64,000 bases of DNA from QHXW01 sp035297145 (GCA_035297145.1 DATGZN010000035.1:1-64000), one strand, 5' to 3'. Positions 1 to 9,145 are shown, counted from the stretch's first letter. The notes: generated by a model not told the origin, from the sequence alone. Numbers and translations: made by a program.

Positions 1-246
1 AGCCCACAAACGCAACGCTGCACGGGGCTGGACAGCAGGCAATAATTCCCTCGGCGATTTTGATACGACCGCCGAACGGTTGCACACCACCCAAGGGGCA
101 CCCGATCAACGGACAACTGGTAGCCCTCAGTAGCCCTCGCGGCTGCTCTCGCCTCTTTACATTCTCTTTACAATCCTCGCGGCAGTCCAAAGCGTCTTGA
201 TTAGTAAGGGCGGTAAATCCGCTCCCCACAAATCAGGAGATTGAAC

Positions 247-630
247 ATGAATCACAAATTCAAAATGTTGGGCTTGGTGTTCTTACTCGGCAGCGTTGCC
301 ATTTCGCCGCTGGCCAAGGCAGACGAAGTGAATCAGCAAACGACCGTAAAGCTGAGTGGTCCGGTTGAGGTGCCAGGGAGGGTTCTTCCGGCTGGGGAAT
401 ACGTCTTCAAGCTGGCCGACAACCCTTCGGAGCATGGTATTGTGCAGATCTTCAACGAGGATCAGAGGCAGCTAGTGGCGACGATATTCACCGTCCCGAC
501 TAGTCGAGCCAAATCAACAGACGGCTCCGTAATCACGCTTGAAGAACGACCAACGGGGAATCCCGAAGCCCTCGGGAAGTGGTTCTTCGCCGGACAAACT
601 GAAGGGGTAGAGTTTCTGTATCTCCGCTAA
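247..630 (+). CDS. small secreted protein of unknown function
   Basis: A 127-aa protein with a clear N-terminal signal peptide: a positive start (MNHKFK), a hydrophobic core, and a likely cleavage site after SPLAKA. The mature part is beta-rich, with a central phrase VPAGEY-like (VLPAGEYVFKLAD) and an acidic end. Short exported proteins of this look are common in Acidobacteriota; their role is not known to me. An in-frame TTG lies two codons upstream, but AGGAG at about 235-239 sits 7 bases from the ATG at 247, so I chose that ATG. It stands alone, upstream of a convergent minus-strand operon. Confidence 0.75.
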   Translation: MNHKFKMLGLVFLLGSVAISPLAKADEVNQQTTVKLSGPVEVPGRVLPAGEYVFKLADNPSEHGIVQIFNEDQRQLVATIFTVPTSRAKSTDGSVITLEERPTGNPEALGKWFFAGQTEGVEFLYLR

Positions 631-765
631 TGGAGCGGTACTTCCAAACTCCCGCAGCCGCATTCTCATCCTGCACGAGGAAGTAAGCCTCACCGTTGCA
701 GTGTTGATCGTCTTTGGGGGGATACATCCATAAGGAGAACCGGTAGCACTCAGTCTCACTCTTTA

Positions 766-2073
766 TCATTCCGGTATACCCCCTTTTGTGAGTGCAACAC
801 TGCAACACTCCTCCAACTTGTCGGATGGCGGCAGGATTTCCAAGTCATCCGGCAACGGCTCGCCGATAACCCATCGGGCGGATTTGCCTTTTTGGTCTTC
901 GAGGTTCACCAGATAGCCCCTGCACTCGGCATCTTTGGCACGGCGGGATACTGCGCTCTTGTCGATTTTCAGGGCTGTGGCGAGTTTCGGCAGGGATACC
1001 CCACCCGGCGAGTCTGCCTGCAATGTTGCCACCGCCTGCACCGTCTCGCGGATGGTGGCCGACACGCTGGCATTCACTCCCTCGCTGATGAGATCCGCAA
1101 CCAACTCTCGCACAGCCGCATAGTCGTCAAGAGTGGCGATGATCTGCCCTTGGGCGTCACGTTGCCTGGTGGCTTGGTGTAGGAAAGCATGGGCTTTGAT
1201 GAGCGTGAATAGTGCCCCGAAATCACGGCGTAGCCTCACGGCAACGGGAGGAATCAGTTTGGCCAACTGCTCGCCGAAGGGGATCGTGATACGGCGTTCC
1301 CCGGCTGCGAGCCATGCCTGAAGCGAGTGCCAGGGTGCTAGGTCGATCGTGCTGGTGCGTTCGGCACCGATGGCAACAAGGATTTCCGCCGTCTGCTCTG
1401 CGGAGTCCTTCACCGTGACCGACAGCAAGCGGGTTTCATTTTCGGGATGCAAGCCGATGAGGGTGGTGGTTGTGATTAGGCCGGTTGGTCCTGGGCGTTC
1501 GATCAGTTTTGCCTGCAAGCCAGCTTTGGTCTTCTCCACCGTCTCGTAGCGGAGCCTCCCTTCACTCAGCAGGGAGCGGACGAGGTATGAGGCAGTTTGC
1601 CCTTTCATCCCAGCGGCTTCATATAGCACGACGAAACGATGCTGTACCGGCTCGGTTGAGTAGGCCAGTGCTCTCTCGGACATGGCCGTGAGATCGTAGT
1701 AGGCGTCGGCAGGGAAGAATTTGAGGACTTGCTGCACCGTGTAGGACTTCCCGCCGGAGGAAGGTCCTTTCACCGCCATCGAAACGGGCCGACTAAACCA
1801 GCGGCTGGTGAGGGCAAGGTAGATGAGCTTGGCGGTTCGCTCCTCCCCCACAACACCAGAACGCTTCAAGTCCTCGGCGAAGCGATCCAGGATTTGCGGA
1901 GATTTGGCCAGCGCCTCGCATTGCCGCCAGAGATCGGCCCTTGAAACCTTCGGAGCGGTTGGCGAAGCTGGCGCGGGTGTAGCTGGTTCCGGCTTCTTTG
2001 CAGCGGGTGTGAGCTTGCCATTGTTGCCGCCGCCCACCTTGGATTTCAGAAAATCGAAAAAGCCGAGATTCAT
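766..2073 (-). CDS. P-loop ATPase with C-terminal winged helix, mobile-element type
   Basis: A 435-aa protein. A Pro/Ala-rich linker (about residues 20-45) leads into an ATPase domain with Walker A GPSSGGKSYT near residue 105, followed by an acidic Walker-B-like segment (RFVVLYEAAGM). The C-terminal third reads like a winged helix (LPKLATALKIDKSAVSRRAK). ATPases of this kind occur beside primase or helicase genes in phages, satellites and integrated plasmids; no primase is seen here. Its start overlaps the stop of the upstream HTH gene by 4 bases, so the two form one operon. A role in element replication or maintenance is inference. A comparable HTH-ATPase module lies at 3482-4984. Confidence 0.7.
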   Translation of the reverse strand: MNLGFFDFLKSKVGGGNNGKLTPAAKKPEPATPAPASPTAPKVSRADLWRQCEALAKSPQILDRFAEDLKRSGVVGEERTAKLIYLALTSRWFSRPVSMAVKGPSSGGKSYTVQQVLKFFPADAYYDLTAMSERALAYSTEPVQHRFVVLYEAAGMKGQTASYLVRSLLSEGRLRYETVEKTKAGLQAKLIERPGPTGLITTTTLIGLHPENETRLLSVTVKDSAEQTAEILVAIGAERTSTIDLAPWHSLQAWLAAGERRITIPFGEQLAKLIPPVAVRLRRDFGALFTLIKAHAFLHQATRQRDAQGQIIATLDDYAAVRELVADLISEGVNASVSATIRETVQAVATLQADSPGGVSLPKLATALKIDKSAVSRRAKDAECRGYLVNLEDQKGKSARWVIGEPLPDDLEILPPSDKLEECCSVALTKGGIPE

Positions 2074-2264
2074 CTCGCGGCTCCTGGTTGCACCCGGTTA
2101 GCATCGAGAAAAGCCGCCAAGTCCGCTCCGCTATACCTGACCAGCCTCCCCACCCGGCAATACGCTGGCCCCTTACCCAGGAATCGCCACTTGCGCATTG
2201 CACTGACCGTACAGCCGAGAATTTCGGCTGCTTCTTTTTCGTCAATGAGTCTATCGACACTCAT
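2070..2264 (-). CDS. small excisionase-like HTH DNA-binding protein
   Basis: A 64-aa protein that is almost entirely one winged-helix/MerR-like domain of the excisionase family: EKEAAEILGCTVSAMRKWR is the helix-turn-helix, followed by a wing (RVGRLVRYSGADLAAFL). Such proteins act as recombination directionality factors or as local repressors. It is the first gene of the operon with the ATPase at 766-2073 (ATGA-type overlap), which suggests it may regulate that operon. The family assignment is firm; the specific role is not. Confidence 0.8.
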   Translation of the reverse strand: MSVDRLIDEKEAAEILGCTVSAMRKWRFLGKGPAYCRVGRLVRYSGADLAAFLDANRVQPGAAR

Positions 2265-2834
2265 CTGCTCTCCTCCTCCGATTGCGCAACCTTCGGTGGT
2301 TACGCAAGCATAATCGGCAACACGAGATGGTTAAACGACTTATTGGCCTTGCTCGTACTGCCGAACCAGAGGAGGTATGGATACGCAGCCAACACTCATG
2401 CGCACCTACCCGACAAGCAGTGAGTTGTCCTCGTTACTGAGGACTACTCGATCAACAGGAGGCTAACTGAGGCACTCCCCAAAATCATGGCCTTCAGGGG
2501 CCGAAAATCCGCTAGACGCCAGCCCCCCGGTGGCGGGTTACAGAAAAGCCTGACCCACTCACGCGGCCCAAAGACACATTATAATTCATGGCGCCAAAAC
2601 CGAGGGTCTACTTTCGACCGGCGGAGCGGAAGGGCGTGGACGATGATCTTGGTTTGCGGAGAAGAGGCCCGGACAGCGGAACCGGGCCTTGGTGAGGAAA
2701 AAACCATGGTGGGAGATTCAAATTTAACTGGTGGGCCACTTGGCTGCAAGCAATCTTTTGATGGCAATCTTTCGACACCAAGCCGAGATTGTTGATGACA
2801 AAGACGAAGCTCGGTGTAGCTTGCTAGCGGGCCG
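2265..2834. other. intergenic stretch with one strong hairpin
   Basis: There is no convincing gene in these 570 bases; the reading frames have no family resemblance or good start site. The main structure is a perfect inverted repeat, AGGCCCGG at 2665-2672 with CCGGGCCT at 2682-2689, enclosing a 9-base loop. It lacks a U-run on either side, so it is not a standard terminator. It may be a regulatory or recombination-related site between the two divergent HTH-ATPase modules. Confidence 0.4.
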
Positions 2835-3110
2835 CTATTTCGCCACGTCCTTCAAAATCACAAAACTTCCATCCGCCTGGACTGACAGCAGTTTGTATCG
2901 TTGCGCGTTGATTTGCAAAAACACGTCCCTCATTCGGGGGATTGCAGCCAGTCTCGTGGCGGTGAGGTTCACGAAGTGGCCCTTGATTAATGCACGATCC
3001 TCCGGCTCAGCCGGAAAATCAATCTCTGCCTGTACCTTCCAAGCGAACCACTCGTTCTCGTAGGCACCAGCCTTCCGTCTGGCGATGATGGTGACGTTGT
3101 GAAGGCTCAT
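2835..3110 (-). CDS. small protein of unknown function
   Basis: A 91-aa protein with a start at the ATG at 3110. The sequence is a plausible mixed alpha/beta fold (KVQAEIDFPAEPEDRALI, VFLQINAQRYKLLSV) without recognisable motifs, signal peptide or membrane segment. It lies between the two ATPase modules and is read divergently from the promoter at 3340-3369. I do not recognise the family. Confidence 0.5.
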   Translation of the reverse strand: MSLHNVTIIARRKAGAYENEWFAWKVQAEIDFPAEPEDRALIKGHFVNLTATRLAAIPRMRDVFLQINAQRYKLLSVQADGSFVILKDVAK

Positions 3111-3339
3111 GGCCCGTAACCCCGTGTGGGAGTATTATAGACCCACTGCGGCTTGTGTGGCGGCTTCGGGCGAGATCAGGATCTGCCAGCGTCGAGAGGC
3201 TCAACGGTTGTGGGCTGGTGTGACTCGCATCTAGCGTCCGATCTCTGCTGGGGCGGCACTTATCACTGTCAGTCTCGTAGCAATCCATCCCAATAGGTCG
3301 CACTTGCCTCGAAATCCGCAATATTTTGCACTAAGTTGA

Positions 3340-3369
3340 TTGACAAATAGTGAGTAAGTATGGTATACT
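3340..3369 (+). promoter_or_regulatory. near-consensus sigma-70 promoter
   Basis: TTGACA at 3340-3345 and TATACT at 3364-3369 are separated by 18 bases, one mismatch from the bacterial housekeeping consensus. The predicted transcription start is near 3376, leaving a leader of about 100 bases before the HTH gene at 3482. No other promoter this strong was seen in region 1. Confidence 0.7.
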
Positions 3370-3481
3370 ATAGGGATGCTTGCGGTAACTTGTAAGTGGA
3401 TAGGGCGGGCGGGAGTAACTACTGACTTAGAATACCCAAATCCCTTCCGTCTGTCAAGGGTATTCTCGGGGAGAACTAAAC

Positions 3482-3664
3482 ATGGAACAAATAGCAGTCG
3501 GATTAAAGGAAGCGGCAGCGAGTGTTGGGCTGAGCCATTGGCAATTAAGGAAATACATTCGGGAGGGGAAGCTCCGGGCCGTGAGGCTGGGGAGAAGGGT
3601 GCTCGTGGAGCCGCAGGAATTGGAGCGGCTGATCGAGGCGGGTAGGGAGGTGGTTGAGCAATGA
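3482..3664 (+). CDS. small excisionase-like HTH DNA-binding protein
   Basis: A 60-aa protein made of a single excisionase-type winged helix: GLKEAAASVGLSHWQLRKYI is the helix-turn-helix and RAVRLGRRVLVEPQELERL the wing and final helix. GGGGAGA lies about 8 bases before the ATG. It is the first gene behind the strong promoter at 3340-3369, and its stop overlaps the next start (ATGA). It probably controls this operon or assists a recombinase; which one cannot be told from sequence. Confidence 0.8.
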   Translation: MEQIAVGLKEAAASVGLSHWQLRKYIREGKLRAVRLGRRVLVEPQELERLIEAGREVVEQ

Positions 3665-3846
3665 ACGCGACCAACCAAACCGCTATCGACTACCTTTGGA
3701 CCCTTGCCGACCAGGGTTTCTGGGGATTCCTAACGCTCAAATTTGAACATGGCGAGGTTGTCCACCTACGGCGGGAAGAAAATCTCAAACCCAATGAACT
3801 GCCTGGGAAAAACAGGAAAGACTATGACTCAATACGCGCCCATTGA
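3661..3846 (+). CDS. small protein, possibly DUF2292-like
   Basis: A 61-aa protein whose start overlaps the stop of the HTH gene and whose end overlaps the start of the ATPase gene by 23 bases. The middle (FWGFLTLKFEHGEVVHLRRE) has the strand-turn-strand pattern of small DUF2292/YezD-like proteins, which is a resemblance rather than a secure assignment. Its position inside a tightly packed three-gene operon supports it being real. The function is unknown. Confidence 0.55.
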   Translation: MNATNQTAIDYLWTLADQGFWGFLTLKFEHGEVVHLRREENLKPNELPGKNRKDYDSIRAH

Positions 3847-4984
3847 ACCGTCCGACTGGCAAAAGGTCGAAGCCGTACTGCTAAAACACCACCACCAACC
3901 CGATTTGCAAGCCGCCCGGATCGTCTATGCGGCGGTGGCGGCGCACAGATTGCCAGGGTCACCGGTTTGGCCCATGCTTGTGGCTCCTCCAGGTTCCATG
4001 AAGACGGAATTGCTTGGGGGTATGGATGGCTTGCCGACCGTACATTTCATCGACAGCATCAGCCCGCAGACTTTCATAAGCGGGCAAATCGCCGAACCTG
4101 GTGATAACCAGAACAAGAAATCCGCCAGCCTGCTACACCGCATCGGGAAGCACGGCATTATCGTGTATCCCGACTTCAGCACAGTGTTGGGAATGAAGGG
4201 CGAAAACAGAGCGACCATCCTGGCGGATATGCGCCGAATCTACGACGGGCAGCTTCGAAAGGAGTATGGCACGGCGGACGATTTGGAGCACCGGGAATGG
4301 AAGGGCCGAATCACTTTCATCGTTGCAGTCACTCCAGATATCGACGGCTACTATTCCGTGTTCCAGACCCTCGGTGAGCGGTTTGTGATGGTCCGCTGGC
4401 CCCGCGCTGGCGGGATTGAAGCAGCGCTCATTGCAATGAACCAAAACAAGGAAGAGGCCAAGCGAGAGTTGAAAGAAGCTGTGAACACACTTCTGGGGAA
4501 CTTGCCCAATCAGGACCCCCGAATATCCACAGAAATCCAACGCAAGATTGCCGCGCTCACCGAGATTGCAGTCCGGGGCCGAACACACGTACCTCGTAAT
4601 GGCTACAACAAGCAGATCATTTACGTGCCGGAAGCGGAATCGGCCACTCGGCTGGCTCAACAGCTTTGCCAGGTCGCAAAAGGGTCGGCATCACTGGATC
4701 ACCGCGAGGATGTGACAGAGGACGACTACCGGCTGGTGCAACGCGCTGCGTTCGACTGTATGCCGCCAACAAGGGCCAAGATTCTCAATGCACTGTGGGA
4801 AGGAAAAAACATAGCGGATATGAAGATGCCGGGTTCAACTCGACATTACGCCACCGAGGAATTGGAAGCACAGGAACTGATTGCAAAGGACGGCGGCGGG
4901 GTATGGTACCTCTCTCCCCTTGCCTCCGACCATCTTGCGCTGGCGGGCTTCAAAAGTACATCGTCTGAATCCGTCGCCGCATGA
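3824..4984 (+). CDS. P-loop ATPase of a mobile element
   Basis: A 386-aa protein. The open frame runs further upstream, but AGGAAAG sits 4-5 bases before the ATG at 3824, so I start there. The Walker A is atypical, APPGSMKTELL near residue 52, with Met-Lys-Thr in place of Gly-Lys-Thr. GIIVYPDFSTV follows as a Walker-B-like strand, and FIVAVTPDIDGY may carry sensor residues. The C-terminus resembles a helix-turn-helix (KNIADMKMPGSTRHYATEELEAQ is partly of that form). It closes an operon with the HTH and the 61-aa gene. Function in replication or partition of an element is inferred. Confidence 0.65.
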   Translation: MTQYAPIEPSDWQKVEAVLLKHHHQPDLQAARIVYAAVAAHRLPGSPVWPMLVAPPGSMKTELLGGMDGLPTVHFIDSISPQTFISGQIAEPGDNQNKKSASLLHRIGKHGIIVYPDFSTVLGMKGENRATILADMRRIYDGQLRKEYGTADDLEHREWKGRITFIVAVTPDIDGYYSVFQTLGERFVMVRWPRAGGIEAALIAMNQNKEEAKRELKEAVNTLLGNLPNQDPRISTEIQRKIAALTEIAVRGRTHVPRNGYNKQIIYVPEAESATRLAQQLCQVAKGSASLDHREDVTEDDYRLVQRAAFDCMPPTRAKILNALWEGKNIADMKMPGSTRHYATEELEAQELIAKDGGGVWYLSPLASDHLALAGFKSTSSESVAA

Positions 4985-5032
4985 CAGATTAATAGGCAGC
5001 AGGCACTTTTTTGGAAAGGATGGAACGCATAT

Positions 5033-5455
5033 ATGGATTGGATAGAAGATCGAGCCAAACGAGAAAAACAGCTTTTGATGAATCGTCAGGCCCTTTGGGA
5101 TCAACTCTGCAACGCACTTGATAAGGCGGCAACTAGCTTCAACCACTACTACAAGAGCGATGGGCACGCCGAGTTCACCAAATACGATGATGGCCGGGCC
5201 GAAGTACGTTATGTCACGACAAGAGTGAAAGACAAGACGCTCAAATTGAGGCTATTCCCCGATGGGACAGTGGACGCCGAGGTGGTTACGAATGGCGGCA
5301 AAAGCAATACCAGGCTCTCATTCGCATTAAACGAGAAGAATGAGGCTGGACTTGTCCTTGATGGGAAGGACGTTACATATGAGCAGGCGTCTCGCGCCTT
5401 ACTGGAGCCTATTTTCTTCGAAGATCCCGTAGAACTGAATTTCGACGCGGCTTGA
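5033..5455 (+). CDS. hypothetical cytoplasmic protein
   Basis: A 140-aa protein 48 bases after the ATPase gene and probably in the same transcript. The N-terminal third is helical and charged (DWIEDRAKREKQLLMNRQ); the rest is predicted beta-rich (AEVRYVTTRVKDKTLKLRLF). There is no signal peptide, membrane segment or known motif. I do not recognise it. Confidence 0.6.
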   Translation: MDWIEDRAKREKQLLMNRQALWDQLCNALDKAATSFNHYYKSDGHAEFTKYDDGRAEVRYVTTRVKDKTLKLRLFPDGTVDAEVVTNGGKSNTRLSFALNEKNEAGLVLDGKDVTYEQASRALLEPIFFEDPVELNFDAA

Positions 5456-5549
5456 GACCTGCGGAACCATTTGTGTTTCACGAGATGTCCCCCCTCCCCC
5501 AGCCCGCCACTTATGGTTTTGCTTTATCGCTCCGCGTTAGACTGAAGCG

Positions 5550-6119
5550 ATGGCAAATCGGAAATCCTGGTGGGACCAACTTCCAGAGCCTATTCGGGAA
5601 CTCAGAGGTCACGCTCTGTTCAAGTTTCTCGAATGGGCCGTTGGAGCAGCACTTGGGAGTTTCGGTGGTACGCACGTGATTGCTGTCCCGAGTGCTTTGA
5701 ACGTCTTTCTCGTGTTGATCGGAGTATACCTGATGGGAATGGCTGTTTTCGGGCACAAGCGGAGGACGCCGGAGGGAACGGAAACCCTACCACAACGCTT
5801 GCTGTTCGAGGAAGCGGATCTGCTCCACCGAGCGTATCGAAATCTTAATCAAGAGCATCAGGAAGAAGCGAGGTTTCCGTTACAGAACCGGTCTTGGCCA
5901 GCATTCGGTGGCGAATGGAGTATCGTTCAGGTAAATCTCTATAGCCTTTCCATGCAGACAAAGTGGCTGTTGCTTACTGCAACGAAGGCCTTCTCTGAGA
6001 TGCATTGGCCGACCGAATCCGTGGAACTCTTTCGGATCACTGAACAGTCGCGAATGGTTGATCTGCTCCATGCGCTGGAGGAGTTTCGACTGCTTTTGAG
6101 GTCTAAGTTTCCAGCGTGA
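5550..6119 (+). CDS. membrane protein of unknown function
   Basis: A 189-aa protein with two close hydrophobic segments near residues 24-65 (AVGAALGSFGG, then ALNVFLVLIGVYLMGMAVFG) followed by a soluble helical C-terminal domain of about 110 residues (LLFEEADLLHRAYRNLNQEH). The likely arrangement is an N-terminal hairpin anchor with a cytoplasmic domain. No family is recognised. It is followed by a 450-base gap. Confidence 0.55.
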   Translation: MANRKSWWDQLPEPIRELRGHALFKFLEWAVGAALGSFGGTHVIAVPSALNVFLVLIGVYLMGMAVFGHKRRTPEGTETLPQRLLFEEADLLHRAYRNLNQEHQEEARFPLQNRSWPAFGGEWSIVQVNLYSLSMQTKWLLLTATKAFSEMHWPTESVELFRITEQSRMVDLLHALEEFRLLLRSKFPA

Positions 6120-6570
6120 CTATCTGACGAGAGAGGTACTCTGCGGGGGGAGGGTTTTCTCGTGAAAGGCAGAGCGCCCTAGGTTTTCTAATTTTTCTTC
6201 CAAAACCCACTCTCCCTCCATCCCCCCGCCTCACACTCCATTCACTTCCGTGCAGCCCAATACGAGATATTTGCTCGGAGAGTCTTTGTAAAAACCCAAT
6301 TTATTCTTGTATGTCTCGCATGACATTGGAAATAACATGAAACTCCGACTCAATTAGTTCGAGCCGACCAAGTTATCAGCAGTGACTAAGTTGTGTATTG
6401 CCAATACTTATGGCAAAGTGCCCGTTTGCCATCAAATTAGCAATGTGACATGGCCGAGTTCTAGCCTTTTCCCGTACCACGAAAGAACTGACTCAGCCAA
6501 GTCCTGTAAGCAAGAAAGGCCGCTAAGTGGTACAATATAGGTGTGTTAGATAAAGAACTTGAAGCTGCGT
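6120..6570. other. intergenic stretch with clustered TTGCCA/TGGCAA boxes
   Basis: I see no gene here. A cluster of inverted hexamers lies at 6399-6431: TTGCCA (6399), TGGCAA (6411) and TTGCCA (6426). The first is embedded in the small palindrome GTATTG-C-CAATAC (6395-6407). The spacing of 12 and 15 bases would suit an operator, but no regulator gene is adjacent. Confidence 0.3.
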
Positions 6571-6786
6571 TTAACCGCCGCCTTGATGGCCTCGGAGAGC
6601 TTCTCTCCAAGCCCGCTCGCTTGGCTGATTTGCGACAATCGCCCGCCACTTATCCACGATCCGACCAAGATCTTCTTCCGTGGTCAGATGCCGCTCAAAC
6701 AGCACTTCCTGAACAGCAAACACCTGGGCTGCTAGGTCTGTAAATCGGTCGGCGATTCTGTCGAGTGTTTCTGGTGAGATGTCCAT
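6571..6786 (-). CDS. small hypothetical protein
   Basis: A 71-aa helical, charged protein (DRIADRFTDLAAQVFAVQEV). The open frame extends to 6939, but GAGGAG lies 7 bases before the ATG at 6786, and the upstream extension is low-complexity and unlike a real protein. No motif, signal peptide or membrane segment is visible, and no function can be given. Confidence 0.6.
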   Translation of the reverse strand: MDISPETLDRIADRFTDLAAQVFAVQEVLFERHLTTEEDLGRIVDKWRAIVANQPSERAWREALRGHQGGG

Positions 6787-6915
6787 AGTTGTGTCTCCTC
6801 TTCGGCTGCTGACTTGGCTCGTTGCCGTGCGTCGCCATGGCGGAGGCCAACCCTTTCGCGAACCTTCCTTTTCCCCCCCTGCCATTTGGGATTGTACATC
6901 AAACAGAGGTATGCG

Positions 6916-7857
6916 ATGATCGCCTCCAATGAGATTCACGCCAGCGAATTCCTTTTCCGAGACGTGCCTACTACACCGCCTGCCCCAAGAGAGATTTCTG
7001 TGAACGGCTTTTGGAGCAGGATGACCCCCCGCCGGTTTGCGCGGCTGTTCGGACCGTTCATTTGCTCTTTTGTTGTTGGCTGCGCCCTGACGCGCTGGTA
7101 TCCGTGTTCATGGCCTTTGCAGGAGATTGTGCGTGTTTTGCGGGATGCCTTGATTGTCGCTGGCGTTATCGGACCGATGATTGAGGTATGGGCAGCATCT
7201 TCGTTAATCGAAGAGGCTACGGAGGAGTTGTCTTCGCGGTTGGTCGGCTATGGACTACCACGGGATGCGCAAAACCTCATCTATAAGCTGGTTCATGAAA
7301 CAAAGCTGGTCTACAGGAACTACAGGAAAGCCTATCGCCTAACGGAATCCGAAAAGCCGGGCAAGGTTATCGTACATGTGACGCTCTCGTACCGAGTGGT
7401 CAACAATGGCAAGAGGACCGAGACGTATGCCCCGAGTTTTGCCGAAGAGGGTATGTACAATCCGGTCGTCATAAAGCTGGAGTACCGAGACAAGACTGTT
7501 GTGCCGCAGATGGACGAGGATGAGAAGACTGGCGTCGTTTCCTTCATGGTAAACAAGAAGGTCAAAATAGCACCGAGCCATGCGACCGAGGCACTGGAGC
7601 AGTTGACAAAGGAACAGTACTGCGATGTCCGCTGGGAGTACAGGATTGAAATGCCGAACTACTACAGCGATGTCACTGCGTTTGTCGGCATAACTGTGCA
7701 GCCAACCCTGGAGGTTCTGTCCAGTCCCAGTGATCTCGCGTTCGATGCTGGCAACAGTGATGAATGCGCTCATGCCGAGGGTGGCTCAACTTGGGAATAC
7801 AAACGGGCCTTTGTTGCCGGGCAGCACATACGTGCTTGGTGGAAGCCACGCGATTGA
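6916..7857 (+). CDS. membrane-anchored protein of unknown function
   Basis: A 313-aa protein. I use the ATG at 6916, which is preceded by AGAGGT; the upstream in-frame stretch looks untranslated. Two hydrophobic segments occupy about residues 38-80 (LFGPFICSFVVGCALTRW, then DALIVAGVIGPMIEVWAA), followed by a 220-residue soluble domain with alternating charged beta strands (GKVIVHVTLSYRVVNNG, VVIKLEYRDKTVVPQ). The topology is similar to the 189-aa protein upstream and the 436-aa protein at 9260-10570: short membrane hairpin plus large soluble domain. The family is unknown. Confidence 0.6.
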   Translation: MIASNEIHASEFLFRDVPTTPPAPREISVNGFWSRMTPRRFARLFGPFICSFVVGCALTRWYPCSWPLQEIVRVLRDALIVAGVIGPMIEVWAASSLIEEATEELSSRLVGYGLPRDAQNLIYKLVHETKLVYRNYRKAYRLTESEKPGKVIVHVTLSYRVVNNGKRTETYAPSFAEEGMYNPVVIKLEYRDKTVVPQMDEDEKTGVVSFMVNKKVKIAPSHATEALEQLTKEQYCDVRWEYRIEMPNYYSDVTAFVGITVQPTLEVLSSPSDLAFDAGNSDECAHAEGGSTWEYKRAFVAGQHIRAWWKPRD

Positions 7858-7880
7858 AATAGTATTCGTTCACCTCACCC

Positions 7881-8732
7881 CTACTTCCCGGCCTGCCGTC
7901 CCGCCTCCATCTGCGCTTTCACGTAGCCGGACACCAATTTCACCCGGCGCATAGCCGCTGCGCGATCCCTATACCGCTCAATCTGAACCTTCACGCCGTC
8001 CACGAGTTCCTCGGAGAGAATAGCGGGGAACTGTGCACAAGGGCCGTCATTTCGAGTTTTGGTACTTGTATGCGTGATGGACCTGCTGGCCCGCTCGATC
8101 CTGAGTTGGTTGGTGTAGCAGAGGGCCACTTCCTCCGCAACGATGTGATCGGCGGTCCACTCTTTGATTTCCATTTTCGCCACGTTGGGGGTGAACGTGG
8201 TGGACTCCTCTTCAAAGCACGAATGCGCGTCTTCGTAGCACTCCACTTCAATTGGTCCTGACGACTGGCCAGTTGAGGTGTCCCGGAAAACGCCACACGC
8301 CCTGAAGAGGGACATGTACCAGTTGGTGGGGAACTGGAACGTCGGTAGCATGAAAGGGTACGCTTCGACTGCTTTCTCGTCTGCCTCCATTCGCACCACA
8401 GTTAGGCCGTCCAGTTTCCCAGTTGCCGCTAATCCGTTTCGCTGTTGATACAGCCGAATTGCGGCGGTTGTGTCGGCATCAGCTTCTGCGGTGAATTTCA
8501 CGCCGTAGCCCCATGCAGCGAGGCTCTCCTGCGCTTGCAAGATCCGGCTTGAGCGGAGACAGAGGTCGTCGGTTACACGACATGGCGTCGCCAACTCAGC
8601 GTTAATTCTTTTCGCATACTCTCGCTCATCCGCTGTGAACGATGCTTGAACCTTACCGAGTTGCTCTTGTGCGTGGAGCAGTAGCGATGAAAATGACAGC
8701 ATGAAGCACATGCCGGTGATTACACGCTTCAT
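7881..8732 (-). CDS. secreted protein with peptidoglycan-binding-like domain
   Basis: A 283-aa protein. A signal peptide begins at the ATG at 8732 (MKRVITGMCFMLSFSSLLLHAQ), with GGAGGT about 9 bases upstream; the 16 codons before it are probably not translated. Residues around 50-110 read like a PG_binding_1 module (QAQESLAAWGYGV, DTTAAIRLYQQRNGL), which binds cell wall in exported proteins. The C-terminal half has six or more cysteines and no catalytic motif that I can identify. It is divergent from the XRE regulator at 8879. Confidence 0.65.
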   Translation of the reverse strand: MKRVITGMCFMLSFSSLLLHAQEQLGKVQASFTADEREYAKRINAELATPCRVTDDLCLRSSRILQAQESLAAWGYGVKFTAEADADTTAAIRLYQQRNGLAATGKLDGLTVVRMEADEKAVEAYPFMLPTFQFPTNWYMSLFRACGVFRDTSTGQSSGPIEVECYEDAHSCFEEESTTFTPNVAKMEIKEWTADHIVAEEVALCYTNQLRIERASRSITHTSTKTRNDGPCAQFPAILSEELVDGVKVQIERYRDRAAAMRRVKLVSGYVKAQMEAGRQAGK

Positions 8733-8878
8733 AGGATGGTGAACCTCCGTTTTGGGACCGATTGCGGAATCGGATTCCACCGGGCTGCGCCGATAAGCCG
8801 CTAACCTTCGTTAGCACCCACTTGAGTGCCACCCACTTGGCTGTAGACGCACTCAGGATACTCGCAGAGCCTTGGAGA

Positions 8879-9145
8879 GTGCAAGAGGAAAAGAGGAAGA
8901 AGAAAGACGAGGTTGTGCAGCAAGCACTTGGGGCGAGGATACGGCAGTTGCGGGAAAAGAAGGGCTGGTCGCAGGAGGATTTTGCAGCGCGGAGCGGGCT
9001 GCACCGGACTTTTGTCGGGAATATCGAGCGGGGGTTGAAGAACACGACGATTTTGACGCTGGTGATGGTGTCGAGGGCGCTGGGGATCACGGTTTCGGAG
9101 TTACTGCGGGGGTTGGAAAAGAGGGTTGAGGAGTTGAAGAAATGA
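8879..9145 (+). CDS. XRE-family helix-turn-helix regulator
   Basis: An 88-aa protein containing a complete HTH_3/XRE domain: GARIRQLREKKGWSQEDFAA, then SGLHRTFVGNIERGLKN as recognition helix. It is a typical stand-alone transcriptional repressor of mobile elements. The start is uncertain: GTG at 8879 or GTG at 8915, with the longer frame opening at 8762. Only the domain from about 8925 on is secure. It lies divergently from the secreted protein gene at 8732, so the 150-base gap may hold a shared control region. Confidence 0.75.
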   Translation: MQEEKRKKKDEVVQQALGARIRQLREKKGWSQEDFAARSGLHRTFVGNIERGLKNTTILTLVMVSRALGITVSELLRGLEKRVEELKK

